Assembly (NCBI GenBank): GCA_016841245.1
Contig: JAENZN010000011.1
Coordinates: 35,761 to 99,760, forward strand
DNA from: Syntrophomonas sp.
GTDB taxonomy: Bacteria > Bacillota > Syntrophomonadia > Syntrophomonadales > Syntrophomonadaceae
Length of the DNA: 64,000 bases
Direction of reading: 5' to 3'
The position numbers and the translations under genes are program-made. This document shows, piece by piece, positions 25,799-34,799 of the stretch. The notes under the pieces are model-generated. The model ran no database searches, was not told where the DNA came from, and saw nothing but the letters and a program-made list of their open reading frames with translations. How positions within the stretch are numbered: the stretch's first letter is position 1; every line of letters begins with the position of its first letter.

Positions 25799-26620
25799 TT
25801 ATCTGGTAGGTATAAAATTCCGTCCCAGACCTCTCAACTTATTCCAGAAAGAATTATCATCTAATTCAAGAAATGGGACATCTTTACCAGTGATTCTCTG
25901 GGCTATATTATTGAAAGCCTGAGAAGCCTGGCTGCGTTCGTTTAATATAATAGGTTCGCCTTTATTGGTTGAAATAAGAACATTTCTATCTTCGGGTACG
26001 ATTCCCAGCAAGTTTATACAAAGATGTTCAGTTAAATCTTCTATACTTAGCATATTGCCGCTTTTTATCATATCATTCTGTACCCGATTTACCAGCAGGT
26101 GAATATCTTTATATTGAGCTGATTCCAGCATGCCGATTATTCTATCTGCATCTCTAACTGCTGAAACCTCAGGGTTAGTGACTACAATAGCTTTATCGGC
26201 AGCAGCGATTGAATTCTTGAATCCCTGTTCTATGCCAGCCGGGCAATCTATAAATACATAATCAAATTCTTGTCTTAAATTGTTGCACACTCCCTGTACT
26301 TGTTCCGTGTTGATATCGTCTTTGTTTCTGGTTTGAGCTGCGGGAAGCATGCACAGGCCAGGAAATCTCTTGTCTTTAACCAGTGCCTGCTTAAGTGTAC
26401 ATTCACCTTCAATAACCTGGACGATATCATAGATTACCCGGTTTTCCAGGCCTAATATCAAGTCCAGCTTTTTTAACCCTATGTCCAGGTCCATAACAGC
26501 TACTTTATAACCCATTCTGGCCAGAGAAGTACTCAAATTTGCTACGGTAGTAGTTTTACCCACACCACCTTTACCCGAAGTCACTACTATGACCTCACCA
26601 TTGGTTTTACCATTTTCCAT
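25799..26620 (-). CDS. minD: Septum site-determining ATPase MinD
   Basis: A 273-residue MinD with the deviant Walker A SGKGGVGKTTTVANLSTSL near residue 15, the DLDIGLKKLDLILGLE switch and DCPAGIE. The expected C-terminal amphipathic membrane-targeting helix may be the segment FWNKLRGLGRNFIPTR, more weakly basic than usual. It recruits MinC and is displaced by MinE, both encoded behind it. AGGGGAGG precedes the ATG. It is the first gene of the unit. Confidence 0.95.
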   Translation of the reverse strand: MENGKTNGEVIVVTSGKGGVGKTTTVANLSTSLARMGYKVAVMDLDIGLKKLDLILGLENRVIYDIVQVIEGECTLKQALVKDKRFPGLCMLPAAQTRNKDDINTEQVQGVCNNLRQEFDYVFIDCPAGIEQGFKNSIAAADKAIVVTNPEVSAVRDADRIIGMLESAQYKDIHLLVNRVQNDMIKSGNMLSIEDLTEHLCINLLGIVPEDRNVLISTNKGEPIILNERSQASQAFNNIAQRITGKDVPFLELDDNSFWNKLRGLGRNFIPTR

Positions 26621-26788
26621 TAAAAAAGGACCTCCCCTTCTAAATTGTCACACAAATTCAGGCTATGGTAGCATTAATTCACTCATATATCTCTTATTTT
26701 AAATGATTATCTTGTCGGAATAAACTGCTAATTTAGCAAATTGTAGAATATAATTGTTTTATTAATAAAAAAATTCACATGAAAAGAT

Positions 26789-26813
26789 ATATGAGCCCTG
26801 TGCGGGCTCATAT
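26789..26813. other. 10-bp hairpin in a gene-free region
   Basis: ATATGAGCCC (26789-26798) pairs perfectly with GGGCTCATAT (26804-26813). It lies 170 bp upstream of minD and has no U-tract. The surrounding 26.62-27.27 kb holds no gene I can support. Confidence 0.45.
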
Positions 26814-27189
26814 GGAGAGGGAATGTGATGGAATTTATGTTTTTATTTTAATGGGGGGTGAAGGTTAACTATATTATTACATAAAGCGACAAAATATGCA
26901 ACATATTATTTGAAATAATTTATATTATTTTTTGGCGCAATAAAATGGTGAAATCATATATTTGGTCGAATAATGTTGAGGAGCTGCTCCCGAAAACCGT
27001 GCAGTAGCTTTTGATTACATTTCCAATCAGGTAATATGTACCGAGCAATTTCGACAATGAGATTGTGCTAGCAATCGCAAATATAGTCGATAGATATCTT
27101 TATAGGATCGTTCAATGGTATGAGGCAAAATAGTGGGACAAGGGGACTGACTGGCATCGAAGTGTTGCTAACAGAAGTGAGAAAACAAA

Positions 27190-27222
27190 AGCAGGGTTAT
27201 AAAGTAATACCCTGCTTATTCA
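27190..27222 (+). terminator. Isolated terminator-like hairpin
   Basis: AAGCAGGGTTAT pairs with ATACCCTGCTT (about 27189-27218), followed by ATT. It does not follow any coding gene, so it may end a small RNA arising in 26.9-27.2 kb, or act on the minus strand after the small membrane protein gene. Confidence 0.5.
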
Positions 27223-27276
27223 GTACCTAAAAAAGTACATAAAAACCTATTAATGTAATATGAGCATTTTACGGTT

Positions 27277-27402
27277 TTATAATTTTTTAAACCAATCGGA
27301 AAGGTGGCTGCTAAAAACTAGAACTCCTATTATTCCTGCTATCAAGCCCAGACTAAGAACAATAATGATTATTACTAGTGCTGTTGATTCCTCGGTACCC
27401 AT
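27277..27402 (-). CDS. 41-residue single-pass membrane protein
   Basis: A 42-codon frame on the minus strand beginning MGTEESTALVIIIIVLSLGL and ending SDWFKKL. One strong membrane helix is flanked by an acidic N terminus and a basic C terminus. AGGGTG lies nine bases before the ATG. I do not recognise it. A terminator-like hairpin lies 60 bp downstream. The charge pattern and clean helix support a real small membrane protein. Confidence 0.55.
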   Translation of the reverse strand: MGTEESTALVIIIIVLSLGLIAGIIGVLVFSSHLSDWFKKL

Positions 27403-27620
27403 ATGATCACTCACCCTAATATTTCCTAATACTTATATTATCATTATTATTTTAAAAAAAACATATGTTAACCTAATAAAGTAAAATAAATATCTGTCAC
27501 GCCAATGTCGCCTTCTTATTTATGTATTCAAAAATTAGGGTTTTTGACAGTGAAATCAATAATTAAGAATGAACACATTTCTTTCTCCTGCTTAGAATAA
27601 AGCAAGGAGAGTGATAGTGA

Positions 27621-28742
27621 ATGTATATTGTGAAACCTGAAATCATTCAGATTTATGATAGTCTATTCCAAAAGGAAAAGGGATGGGCACCTCCAGGGGT
27701 ATCTCTTATCGCAGCTAGAAAAATGTGGCCATCCACCCAGGGAGAGGGTTCTGTAGTGGCAATTATCGATACTGGTATAGATTGTACCCACCCTGATCTT
27801 AAAGCTAATGTTATCGGGGGGATTAGTTTCGTAGCTGGAGAACCTGATTATCTTGATTCGAATGGACATGGAACTCATGTAGCCGGAATAATTGCGGCCA
27901 ATGGAGCACTGCTGGGAGTAGCTCCCCAGGCCAAACTGCTGGCAGTAAAAGTATTGAGTAAAGATGGCTTTGGTTCATACAGCGATATAGTTCAAGGTTT
28001 AAAGTGGACGCGCAGCTGGACAGGTTCTGCTGGTGAAAAAGTCAATGTAGTAAATATGAGCCTGGGAGGTCCTTTTCCCAATACTGCCATGCATCAGGAG
28101 ATTATCAATCTGGTTGAAGCAGGTATAACGGTAGTCTGTGCAGCTGGCAATTCCGGGGATGCTGACCCAGATACCAGGGAAATATCATATCCGGCTTATT
28201 ACCCGGAGAGTCTCGCTGTGGGAGCAGTAGATCTAAAGACCGGGATAGCTGATTTTAGCGATTCCAATGAGCGAATTGATATAGTGGCACCCGGGGTAGA
28301 TACTTATTCCACCTATCCTGGTGGGAAATATGTTAAACTTTCAGGTACGTCCATGGCATCTCCCCATATTGCTGGAGCAGCTGCCTTGATTTGTTCCCGT
28401 AATTTGCAGCGATTTGGGCATTATCCTTCAGCACAGGAACTAAAAAATATGCTCAATTATCAGGCCATCGATCTTGGAACAGCAGGATTTGATACTTTAT
28501 ACGGTTATGGACTGTTTAGTTTTAACATCGATGGCGGAAAAAATATAACGGTAATCGTTGGGGAGCGCAGATACACAGTTAATAATAAAGAATATAATTT
28601 AAAAAAACCTCCTGTTTCAGTTGATGGTGTTGTATATGCTCCGTTAGAAGAGATATGTGAGCTGCTTGGGGTAGATTCCAGTTATATTGGCTCTGATGGA
28701 AGCAGCGACTACCCTGAAGGAGCGGTTGAAATTTGGTCATAA
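27621..28742 (+). CDS. Subtilisin-like serine protease (S8) with C-terminal stalk-like tail
   Basis: A 373-residue peptidase S8. The catalytic triad is visible: D50 (VAIIDTGID), H83 (NGHGTHVAG), S244 (SGTSMASPHIAG), plus the oxyanion Asn177 (AAGNSGD). Residues about 310-373 contain a short copper-amine-oxidase-N-like segment (VNNKEYNLKKPPVSVDGVVYAPLEEICELLGV), a surface-type module. No signal peptide precedes the protease; the N terminus MYIVKPEIIQIYDSLF looks like a short propeptide-like start. It could be a cytoplasmic or spore-associated intracellular subtilase. AAGGAGAG precedes the ATG. Monocistronic. Confidence 0.9.
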   Translation: MYIVKPEIIQIYDSLFQKEKGWAPPGVSLIAARKMWPSTQGEGSVVAIIDTGIDCTHPDLKANVIGGISFVAGEPDYLDSNGHGTHVAGIIAANGALLGVAPQAKLLAVKVLSKDGFGSYSDIVQGLKWTRSWTGSAGEKVNVVNMSLGGPFPNTAMHQEIINLVEAGITVVCAAGNSGDADPDTREISYPAYYPESLAVGAVDLKTGIADFSDSNERIDIVAPGVDTYSTYPGGKYVKLSGTSMASPHIAGAAALICSRNLQRFGHYPSAQELKNMLNYQAIDLGTAGFDTLYGYGLFSFNIDGGKNITVIVGERRYTVNNKEYNLKKPPVSVDGVVYAPLEEICELLGVDSSYIGSDGSSDYPEGAVEIWS

Positions 28743-28867
28743 GGGAGGAGATGTGCAGCTGCCTTGATTAACCTTTTTCTGGAACCCAAAAAAGAAGGGA
28801 AATAATCCAATATTGTAGAATAGTCTATACCAGGAGACTTACACAACCAGATAGGGGGATGATATTT

Positions 28868-29695
28868 ATGTCTGAAAAGTTGCACATCTTTGCCGTGTCA
28901 GACTCTGTAGGTGAAACTGCTGAAAAAATAGCTATTGCATCAGTTCTGCAATTTGAAGTGGAGCGGAATGTTACACGCTTTTCCCGGGTAAATAAAGAAG
29001 AACAGGTAAGAACAATTGTCTCCAAAGCCGTTGAAGAGGATGCTGTTATTGTATATACTATCGTGAAACCCGAGTTGAGCAAATACTTGGAAATACATAG
29101 TAAAGAAAAAGGTGTTTTAGCAGTAAATGTTATGGAGCCGTTATTCAAGGTTATCGAAATCAAAACTGGTTTAAAGCCAGCGTACATTTCTGGTTTAACT
29201 CATGCCATGGATGACCAGTACTTCAATCGTATGAAGGCGATTGAATATACTATTGAACATGATAATGGTCAAAATTTAGAAACCATACATGATGCTAATT
29301 TAATAATTCTGGGGCTGCCCAGAACATCAAAAACCCCATTATCTATGCATATTGCTAATTTGGGAATCAAAGTAGCCAATTATCCTATAGAGATTGATAC
29401 AGAAATACCCCAGGAAATTGTGAATATTAAGGGCAAAGTGCCTATGGTAGGATTGACCATTGATATGGAAACCTTAATGAAACTCCGTAAAGAGCGCATG
29501 AGGAGTTTTGATCTTCCTCAGGATATTGAAAGTCTGGATGAAATGGTAGCTGAGGAACTGGATAATGCATACCGCATTTATGCCAAACTGAAGTGCCTGG
29601 TAATCGATGTTACTATGGAAGACATAGAAACAGTAGGAAATACTATTACCCATAAATTTAATCTTCCTTTAAGAGTAACCCATCACCGTTGCTAG
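28868..29695 (+). CDS. Pyruvate, phosphate dikinase regulatory protein (PPDK kinase/phosphorylase)
   Basis: A 275-residue DUF299-family bifunctional serine/threonine kinase and phosphorylase that switches pyruvate, phosphate dikinase (or PEP synthase) off and on. The ADP-binding P-loop-like motif GLPRTSKTPLSMHIANLG is clear, as are the N-terminal FAVSDSVGETAEKIA and the C-terminal VTHHRC. The start is set at 28868 because AGGGGG ends just before the earlier ATG at 28859. No ppdK lies in the window. A good terminator follows. Confidence 0.93.
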   Translation: MSEKLHIFAVSDSVGETAEKIAIASVLQFEVERNVTRFSRVNKEEQVRTIVSKAVEEDAVIVYTIVKPELSKYLEIHSKEKGVLAVNVMEPLFKVIEIKTGLKPAYISGLTHAMDDQYFNRMKAIEYTIEHDNGQNLETIHDANLIILGLPRTSKTPLSMHIANLGIKVANYPIEIDTEIPQEIVNIKGKVPMVGLTIDMETLMKLRKERMRSFDLPQDIESLDEMVAEELDNAYRIYAKLKCLVIDVTMEDIETVGNTITHKFNLPLRVTHHRC

Positions 29696-29707
29696 AATAG
29701 TAGACTT

Positions 29708-29745
29708 AAAGCTGGGGGGATTATGTGCTCCCAGCTTTTGTTTTG
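29708..29745 (+). terminator. Intrinsic terminator after the PPDK regulator
   Basis: AAAGCTGGG (29708-29716) pairs with CCCAGCTTT (29730-29738), then TGTTTT. Confidence 0.75.
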
Positions 29746-29838
29746 GAGGCTAATATTCAGCTAAAATGCTGCTTGAAATCGTAAACAAAACAGTTGATGG
29801 ATTTTGAGCAGTAGAGTGATTTTATAAGGGAGATGTTT

Positions 29839-30099
29839 ATGCACTACGTTTATATCCTGAAATGCAGTGATAAGACCTATTACACCGGTTATACTACTGA
29901 TTTGCCGGGAAGACTTAAAAAACATAACGAAGGTAAAGCCAGTAAGTATACCAGAGGGCGATTGCCGGCTAAATATGTCTACTGGGAAGAAACAGAAAGT
30001 AAGAGCAGTGCTTTGAAGAGAGAAATTGAAATAAAAAAGATGAAACGAACAGCCAAAGAAAAGTTAATCCACACCAGTAAACCTCCCGTTTTTGATTAG
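29839..30099 (+). CDS. GIY-YIG nuclease superfamily protein (UPF0213/YhbQ type)
   Basis: An 86-residue single-domain GIY-YIG protein (YVYILKCSDKTYYTGYTTDL) with the conserved Arg (GRLKKHNEG) and KYTRGRLPAKYVYWEE. The Glu of the active site is in the SSALKREIEIKKM segment. It may act in DNA repair or processing; cellular roles of this subfamily are poorly defined. The ATG at 29839 is used because AAGGGAG ends six bases before it. Confidence 0.9.
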   Translation: MHYVYILKCSDKTYYTGYTTDLPGRLKKHNEGKASKYTRGRLPAKYVYWEETESKSSALKREIEIKKMKRTAKEKLIHTSKPPVFD

Positions 30100-30186
30100 G
30101 TATTTGGATTATCCCCATACATAAAAACCGTGCCGGAGGGGATAATATGCAAAAGACATCAATCGACGAACAGGAGGTTTTAAAAT

Positions 30187-30459
30187 ATGTCTGACAAAAA
30201 AGGCAGAATAATAAACAAAGATTCTCTGGTAAACAACAGTGCTTTTGTAAAGGAGCAGTATGAAGGACTGTTGGTATGTTCGGATGAACAAGGATTTTAT
30301 AATATAGGCATACAGTTGAATGATAATGATGTTTTGATCGTAGATCAGGCCAAAGAGACCAATGTCCGGGAAAGAATTCAGAACTGGGCCGCCCAGGTGC
30401 AGGATATCCAGAGTAAATACAGTAGTGGATATGAACCCTCGGGAATCCTACAGGACTAA
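30187..30459 (+). CDS. Hypothetical 90-residue protein
   Basis: An acidic soluble protein without recognisable motifs, cysteine-poor (one Cys, in GLLVCSDE). AGGAGG lies seven bases upstream of the ATG, which supports translation. The segment EQGFYNIGIQLNDNDVLIV looks like a beta-rich core, followed by a helical tail (RERIQNWAAQVQDIQSKY). It lies about 100 bp before a membrane-protein gene in the same direction and may share its transcript. Confidence 0.65.
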   Translation: MSDKKGRIINKDSLVNNSAFVKEQYEGLLVCSDEQGFYNIGIQLNDNDVLIVDQAKETNVRERIQNWAAQVQDIQSKYSSGYEPSGILQD

Positions 30460-30558
30460 AATATGCCTTCTGGATAAAGAAATTAAAATTCGAAATTCCG
30501 GTAATAAATTCCTTCTTCAGTATATAATATTAGTTATTGGAGGAGGGATTATTGCGTG

Positions 30559-31149
30559 ATGGATTATTTTGAATATGTAAAATTTCCTTTTCATGACCGG
30601 GAATGGTTAAAAAAGATGCTCTTGGGATGTATCTTCATGATTATCCCCATAGTAAATATTTTGGTACTAGGTTATTTTGTGGAGTGCATCCGGCTGGGTA
30701 TTCGGGGAAAAACCAATCTGCCCGATTGGGCAGATTGGGAATTATATTTACGGCAGGGCTTAATGACTCTGCTGATTTTCGTCGCTTATCTGGGTATCCC
30801 CATGTTATTCACTTTTATTCTGCACATCGTGCCCATACTGGGGATCATGGTATCATCTATAGTAACACTGCTGGCCGGAGCTATGGTGCCTATGGCTATC
30901 GCCAACTGCGCGATCACTTCTAATATCATGGATGCCTTCAAATTTGGAGAAATAATGTATAACATAAAGCAAGTAATCGATTACTATGCTCCGGCCTACC
31001 TTATCATGGCCATTATTACCGCCATAGCTCCCGCAATTATCGTGGGAATACCGATAATTTCATTTGCAGGTATTTTTCTAATGTTCTATAGCGGGGTAGT
31101 ATATACTAATTATATAGGTCAGCTTTACCATCAGGCCATCAACAGTTAA
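30559..31149 (+). CDS. DUF4013-like multi-pass membrane protein
   Basis: A 196-residue integral membrane protein with about five hydrophobic segments. The start YFEYVKFPFHDREWLKKMLLG and the internal GYFVECIRLGIRGKTNLPDWADW are characteristic of DUF4013 proteins, whose function is unknown. It may start at ATG 30559 or GTG 30556; AGGAGGG lies upstream. Convergent with the WG-repeat gene, with only 35 bp between stops. Confidence 0.75.
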   Translation: MDYFEYVKFPFHDREWLKKMLLGCIFMIIPIVNILVLGYFVECIRLGIRGKTNLPDWADWELYLRQGLMTLLIFVAYLGIPMLFTFILHIVPILGIMVSSIVTLLAGAMVPMAIANCAITSNIMDAFKFGEIMYNIKQVIDYYAPAYLIMAIITAIAPAIIVGIPIISFAGIFLMFYSGVVYTNYIGQLYHQAINS

Positions 31150-31184
31150 TCAAAGAGAGTGATTCTCTAAGCTGATTGGTCTGA

Positions 31185-32912
31185 TTATTGGTCAGAGCAC
31201 TCTGAGGTTTTCGCTTTCGTGAGATGCAGTAAAGTCATAATAGACTGTTCTATGGTAAAATTGCCTTCGGGATCGAAACGATCATTGCTCACGCCGCACA
31301 TCAGACGCTCGTCTTTTTGACCGCAGACAATAGTTGAAACCATGTTAATTCCTTCCACGGCCCAGTCGGCAAAAGCATTGGCATCAGAGAAGGTCAGGCT
31401 TTCTCCGGTATTTTCAATTTCCAACAGTTTGGCAGTGCGAGCCAGAATCATGGCCGCCTCCTGGCGGGTGATAAAAAACTCGGGTGCAAAGCGGCTGTTT
31501 CCTACCCCGTTGACAATACCCAGTGCAGCAGCTGCCAGTACATCTGCATTGTCACAGTCGGTGAAGGTTGCAGTTGCTTTATTCGTAAGCAACTTGCCAA
31601 TGCTTTGGTCGGCAGTTTCTTCGATTGCCAGCACCAGCATATGGCAGAAGTCCTCCCGGGTACAGTTATCCCGCCAATAGTTCTGAATATCCTCTGGAAC
31701 GAGATTCCGTTCCACTGCTTCCGCCGTCGCATCCTGGGCCCACCACGAGGCCTGGGGAATATAATCTGGCAAAGTGATAACACCATATTTTCCGTCTTTG
31801 GACACAACGATATGGGCATCGTTGTCACGGAATATTTGTCTAGAGGGGGAATTGGCCGTGTAATTAAAAGTATAGGTATCAAAAACTCCCGGGCCAAGGA
31901 CGGTTTCTCCATTGCTATTAATGATATAGGGTTTGTCCAGTTTGAAGGCGCAAATGTAATCACCATCAAAAATACCGATGAAGCTTGTATTGTGTTCGGA
32001 GGCAATAAGCCGGCCCCGCTCAGAATATACATAGTTCTGGCCGTCATCAAATCCTATAATTATTTTGCCATCGCAACAATAATGTAGTCTTCCCTGCTGT
32101 CCCACAATCAGCTCACCCCCCCGATTATATGCATCGTACCAGGTAGAGGTGCCAAAGGGATCAGATTCATCATAGTTCTTAGCCAAAATCATTAGCGGAT
32201 AATCATATCGAGACTGCAAAGGGCTCCAGTTATACGAAAATGGTACGATAACATTACCCTGCCAGTCGATACCGCCCATTTTACCCTCGCTATTTTGCAC
32301 GTAAACAATATCCCCGCTGACAGCGGAAATTGCTTGATATTTATCACTGATGAGAGTGCCATCGGAAGCATAAATGCTCATAATTCCATCTATGGTGTTG
32401 GTATAGATCCCATTCGGATAGCCGGAAAGATTGACATCACTTGCCAATTCGCCAAAAACAAACTCGCTTCCGTAACCGAGATTTTCCACTATCTTTCCGC
32501 TAATTAAATCATAAAGATAGCGTTCTCCAAACCACGTGCCTGGTCGAATAAACTGGTCTCCTACCATGGCCATACATGTCCCCGCATCGCTGACCGATAC
32601 CACCGTGTACATACTGGGAACGATTTCCTTTCCATCCCTGGAATAGACGCCCCAACCATCATCGGTTTGGACTTTGATCCATCCCCTGGCAAATTCGATG
32701 TTTTTTTTATTCCCGAGGATCAATTCACCGGAAAAGTCATAGAGATTACATAGTGCATCACCTCCGACAATGAACAGGTCGCCGTTTATTTCTTTGATTT
32801 CATCATATTCTAAGGGTATGATGACTTGAAAGGGCGGTTCCGCAGCCATGGCGACAGGCGACTGTAAGATTATGGCTATTGCCAATATGCAAATAATGAT
32901 TCCCTTTTTCAT
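31185..32912 (-). CDS. Secreted WG-repeat protein with C-terminal SLH domains
   Basis: A 575-residue exported protein: signal peptide MKKGIIICILAIAIILQSPVAMA, then a long region of WG-like beta repeats (for example GWGVYSRDGKEIVPS, GGIDWQGNVIVPFSY, KYGVITLPDY). The last 150 residues resemble S-layer-homology repeats (FTDCDNADVLAAAALGIVNGVGNSRFAPEFFITRQEAAMIL and LTFSDANAFADWAVEGINMV). SLH repeats anchor proteins to the cell-wall polymer. WG repeats have no defined role. The start at 32912 gives a normal signal peptide with GAAAGAGG upstream. Presumed surface protein; no partner is adjacent. Confidence 0.82.
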   Translation of the reverse strand: MKKGIIICILAIAIILQSPVAMAAEPPFQVIIPLEYDEIKEINGDLFIVGGDALCNLYDFSGELILGNKKNIEFARGWIKVQTDDGWGVYSRDGKEIVPSMYTVVSVSDAGTCMAMVGDQFIRPGTWFGERYLYDLISGKIVENLGYGSEFVFGELASDVNLSGYPNGIYTNTIDGIMSIYASDGTLISDKYQAISAVSGDIVYVQNSEGKMGGIDWQGNVIVPFSYNWSPLQSRYDYPLMILAKNYDESDPFGTSTWYDAYNRGGELIVGQQGRLHYCCDGKIIIGFDDGQNYVYSERGRLIASEHNTSFIGIFDGDYICAFKLDKPYIINSNGETVLGPGVFDTYTFNYTANSPSRQIFRDNDAHIVVSKDGKYGVITLPDYIPQASWWAQDATAEAVERNLVPEDIQNYWRDNCTREDFCHMLVLAIEETADQSIGKLLTNKATATFTDCDNADVLAAAALGIVNGVGNSRFAPEFFITRQEAAMILARTAKLLEIENTGESLTFSDANAFADWAVEGINMVSTIVCGQKDERLMCGVSNDRFDPEGNFTIEQSIMTLLHLTKAKTSECSDQ

Positions 32913-33222
32913 ATTAATTGCCTCTTTCGTAGTAGCAGCCTTATACAAGGTTAAGCTAAGTTAGTTTTTAAATACCGCATTTAGAAGATAAAATCTTATT
33001 ACCCGGCTGTTTTTCCATAAAGAGTGGTCCTGACATAAAAAAATGCATCAACGTTTGGCATAATGTAAGTTCTTCCCGGTATTCTTTAAATCGCATTTCT
33101 AAGTCCAAGCTAAAATCCAACTTCCCATAACAGATTTACAGCCTTACAATGCTAAAATAAAATAAGAACTTCTATTACAAATATAGCATAGTAAGATAAA
33201 ATATTGTATAATACAGAATGTT

Positions 33223-33299
33223 CGGGATGTGGCTCAGTTTGGTAGAGCGCCTGGTTCGGGACCAGGAGGCCGCAGGTTCAAATCCTGTCATCCCGACCA
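33223..33299 (+). tRNA. tRNA-Pro (anticodon CGG)
   Basis: A complete 77-nt cloverleaf including encoded CCA: acceptor CGGGATG/CATCCCG with the C1-G72 pair typical of bacterial tRNA-Pro, anticodon arm CCTGG-TTCGGGA-CCAGG with anticodon CGG, and T arm with GTTCAAATC. A TATAAT at 33207-33212 sits just upstream as a -10 box. It reads CCG codons. Confidence 0.96.
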
Positions 33300-33314
33300 T
33301 TAATATGCAATTGT

Positions 33315-33339
33315 GCAGGGGAATCACCCCTGCTTTTTT
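33315..33339 (+). terminator. Intrinsic terminator of the tRNA-Pro gene
   Basis: GCAGGGG (33315-33321), five-base loop, CCCCTGC (33327-33333), TTTTTT. The following 33.34-33.75 kb shows no supported gene. Confidence 0.9.
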
Positions 33340-33752
33340 ATTGCTTAAATGTAAGTGTAACTTTGTAGTATTATTAATATAAACTCCTTTCGGAAAAATC
33401 TGCTCACCTCTGATTTTATTTCTAACTCTTAAACAAAAATAAAATTGATCGAAAAAATATTTCCTTCGCAAAAACCAGCCCAAAAAATTTAGCAAATCAT
33501 GTGCCCCGAGAACACATATGGGTAATATTCGTTTCTCGGACACACAAAAACATAATTTTGCAAAAAATTAAAGGAATGCATTTGAAAATAAAGCAGGAAA
33601 AAAATATAAGCTGGTGTGGCCCTTGACCTTAGCATGAGAATTGCAACAGTAGGAAGCAGGAGGCGCCCAGTATCCCGGTGGCGGAGACAAAATGAGAAAG
33701 AGAAGCCGGTGTACATGACGATGCCAGTAACCTGCTCGAAAGCATAATTATC

Positions 33753-34547
33753 TTAAACTATGTCTTCGACCAGCTTAAAACTAACCTCACTATTCCCTTT
33801 ACCTATTCCTCTTCTGCCACAAAATTTCTCGTAGGGCTGAGCAAATAATGCTTTGCTCTTTAAATCTCGGTATATAATCAGAATACTGCCATTCACCGTG
33901 TGCTCAGCAGCATCGGTGATAATCTCTACTATATTACCCTGGGGATCCTGGTATTTCTGCCCCGGTTTAATGTTAAAATCAATAGGCTGGGAGTTTATCT
34001 CGTTTCGCATAATTTGGTGCAGCTGCTGGTAGACTGTTTCAAAAGAACCAATATTATATACTACATAGTCACAGGTATTGATATCTCTTAATTCTTCCTG
34101 GGCCAGGGCTATTCTTTTTTGTTGTTCGGCATTATCTATACCGCTTTGTTTTATGCTTTTAATAATTTCGTTTAAATCCCGGTAGATAAATATACTGATT
34201 ACCTTTTGATAACCGACTTTGGCCTTTAAACTTCTTATGCCTTCCAAATTCATAATGGCTACACCATTCTTTTTGACCGCCTCTACCCTTTTCAGCTCAT
34301 CAAAAGTAAGACCATAGATTTGATCCAGATAATGGATTTGTTCCACTACTTTACATCCCGTACGGTACTCCAAATACTGGTCTCTGCTTATAAAGTAGTA
34401 ATCGGTCCCTTCTTTTTCCCCTGTTTTCATAGCCCGGGTAGTGAAAGAGATAAGGGGTTCCAGGTAATCCGAATCATTGATCAGTAAATATTCCATTAGT
34501 GCAGATTTACCAGATGCTGTTGGGCCATAGAATATGAAGTATTTCAT
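33753..34547 (-). CDS. Guanylate-kinase-like P-loop protein with DUF1653-like C-terminal domain
   Basis: A 264-residue protein. Residues 1-190 resemble guanylate kinase: P-loop FYGPTASGKSALMEYLL, then ISFTTRAMKTGEKEGTDYYFISRDQY (the GMP-binding TTR..R-like motif) and QIYGLTFDEL. Residues about 200-250 (PGQKYQDPQGNIVEIITDAAEHTVNGSIL..) look like a DUF1653 domain, with its H-T pattern and YEKFCG ending. The combination is unusual. It is unlikely to be the housekeeping Gmk because the NMP site is diverged. GAGGAGG precedes the ATG at 34547; earlier in-frame ATGs lack a site. Monocistronic; function unknown. Confidence 0.72.
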   Translation of the reverse strand: MKYFIFYGPTASGKSALMEYLLINDSDYLEPLISFTTRAMKTGEKEGTDYYFISRDQYLEYRTGCKVVEQIHYLDQIYGLTFDELKRVEAVKKNGVAIMNLEGIRSLKAKVGYQKVISIFIYRDLNEIIKSIKQSGIDNAEQQKRIALAQEELRDINTCDYVVYNIGSFETVYQQLHQIMRNEINSQPIDFNIKPGQKYQDPQGNIVEIITDAAEHTVNGSILIIYRDLKSKALFAQPYEKFCGRRGIGKGNSEVSFKLVEDIV

Positions 34548-34799
34548 ATAAATCCTCCTCGTGCTCATCATTTGTAGCTGTTTTTCAAAAGATGTTCTAA
34601 AAAATCTGATAAATCATCTAAAAAGTATTATGGATAGGCAAAGGCTTGATGCCGAAGCTGATAAAACGAGTCTTTATACCAGGCACGGTATTATTAATCC
34701 CTAATCCTTATTTCGTAATAAAGCAGTATTAACTTTAGTATATTTGCCAGAACTGGTTTTTACTTACTGGGCAGCTGCACAATGTTTATTAAGGAGCAG

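Noticed and set aside
33175..33543. 122-residue minus-strand reading frame across the tRNA-Pro gene
   Set aside because: It contains MTGFEPAASWSRTRRSTKL, the well-known spurious translation of antisense tRNA genes; the tRNA itself explains the sequence.
33634..33747. 37-residue Arg-rich frame (MRIATVGSRRRPVSRWRRQN..)
   Set aside because: No convincing ribosome site and no second line of evidence; noted in case relatives conserve it.
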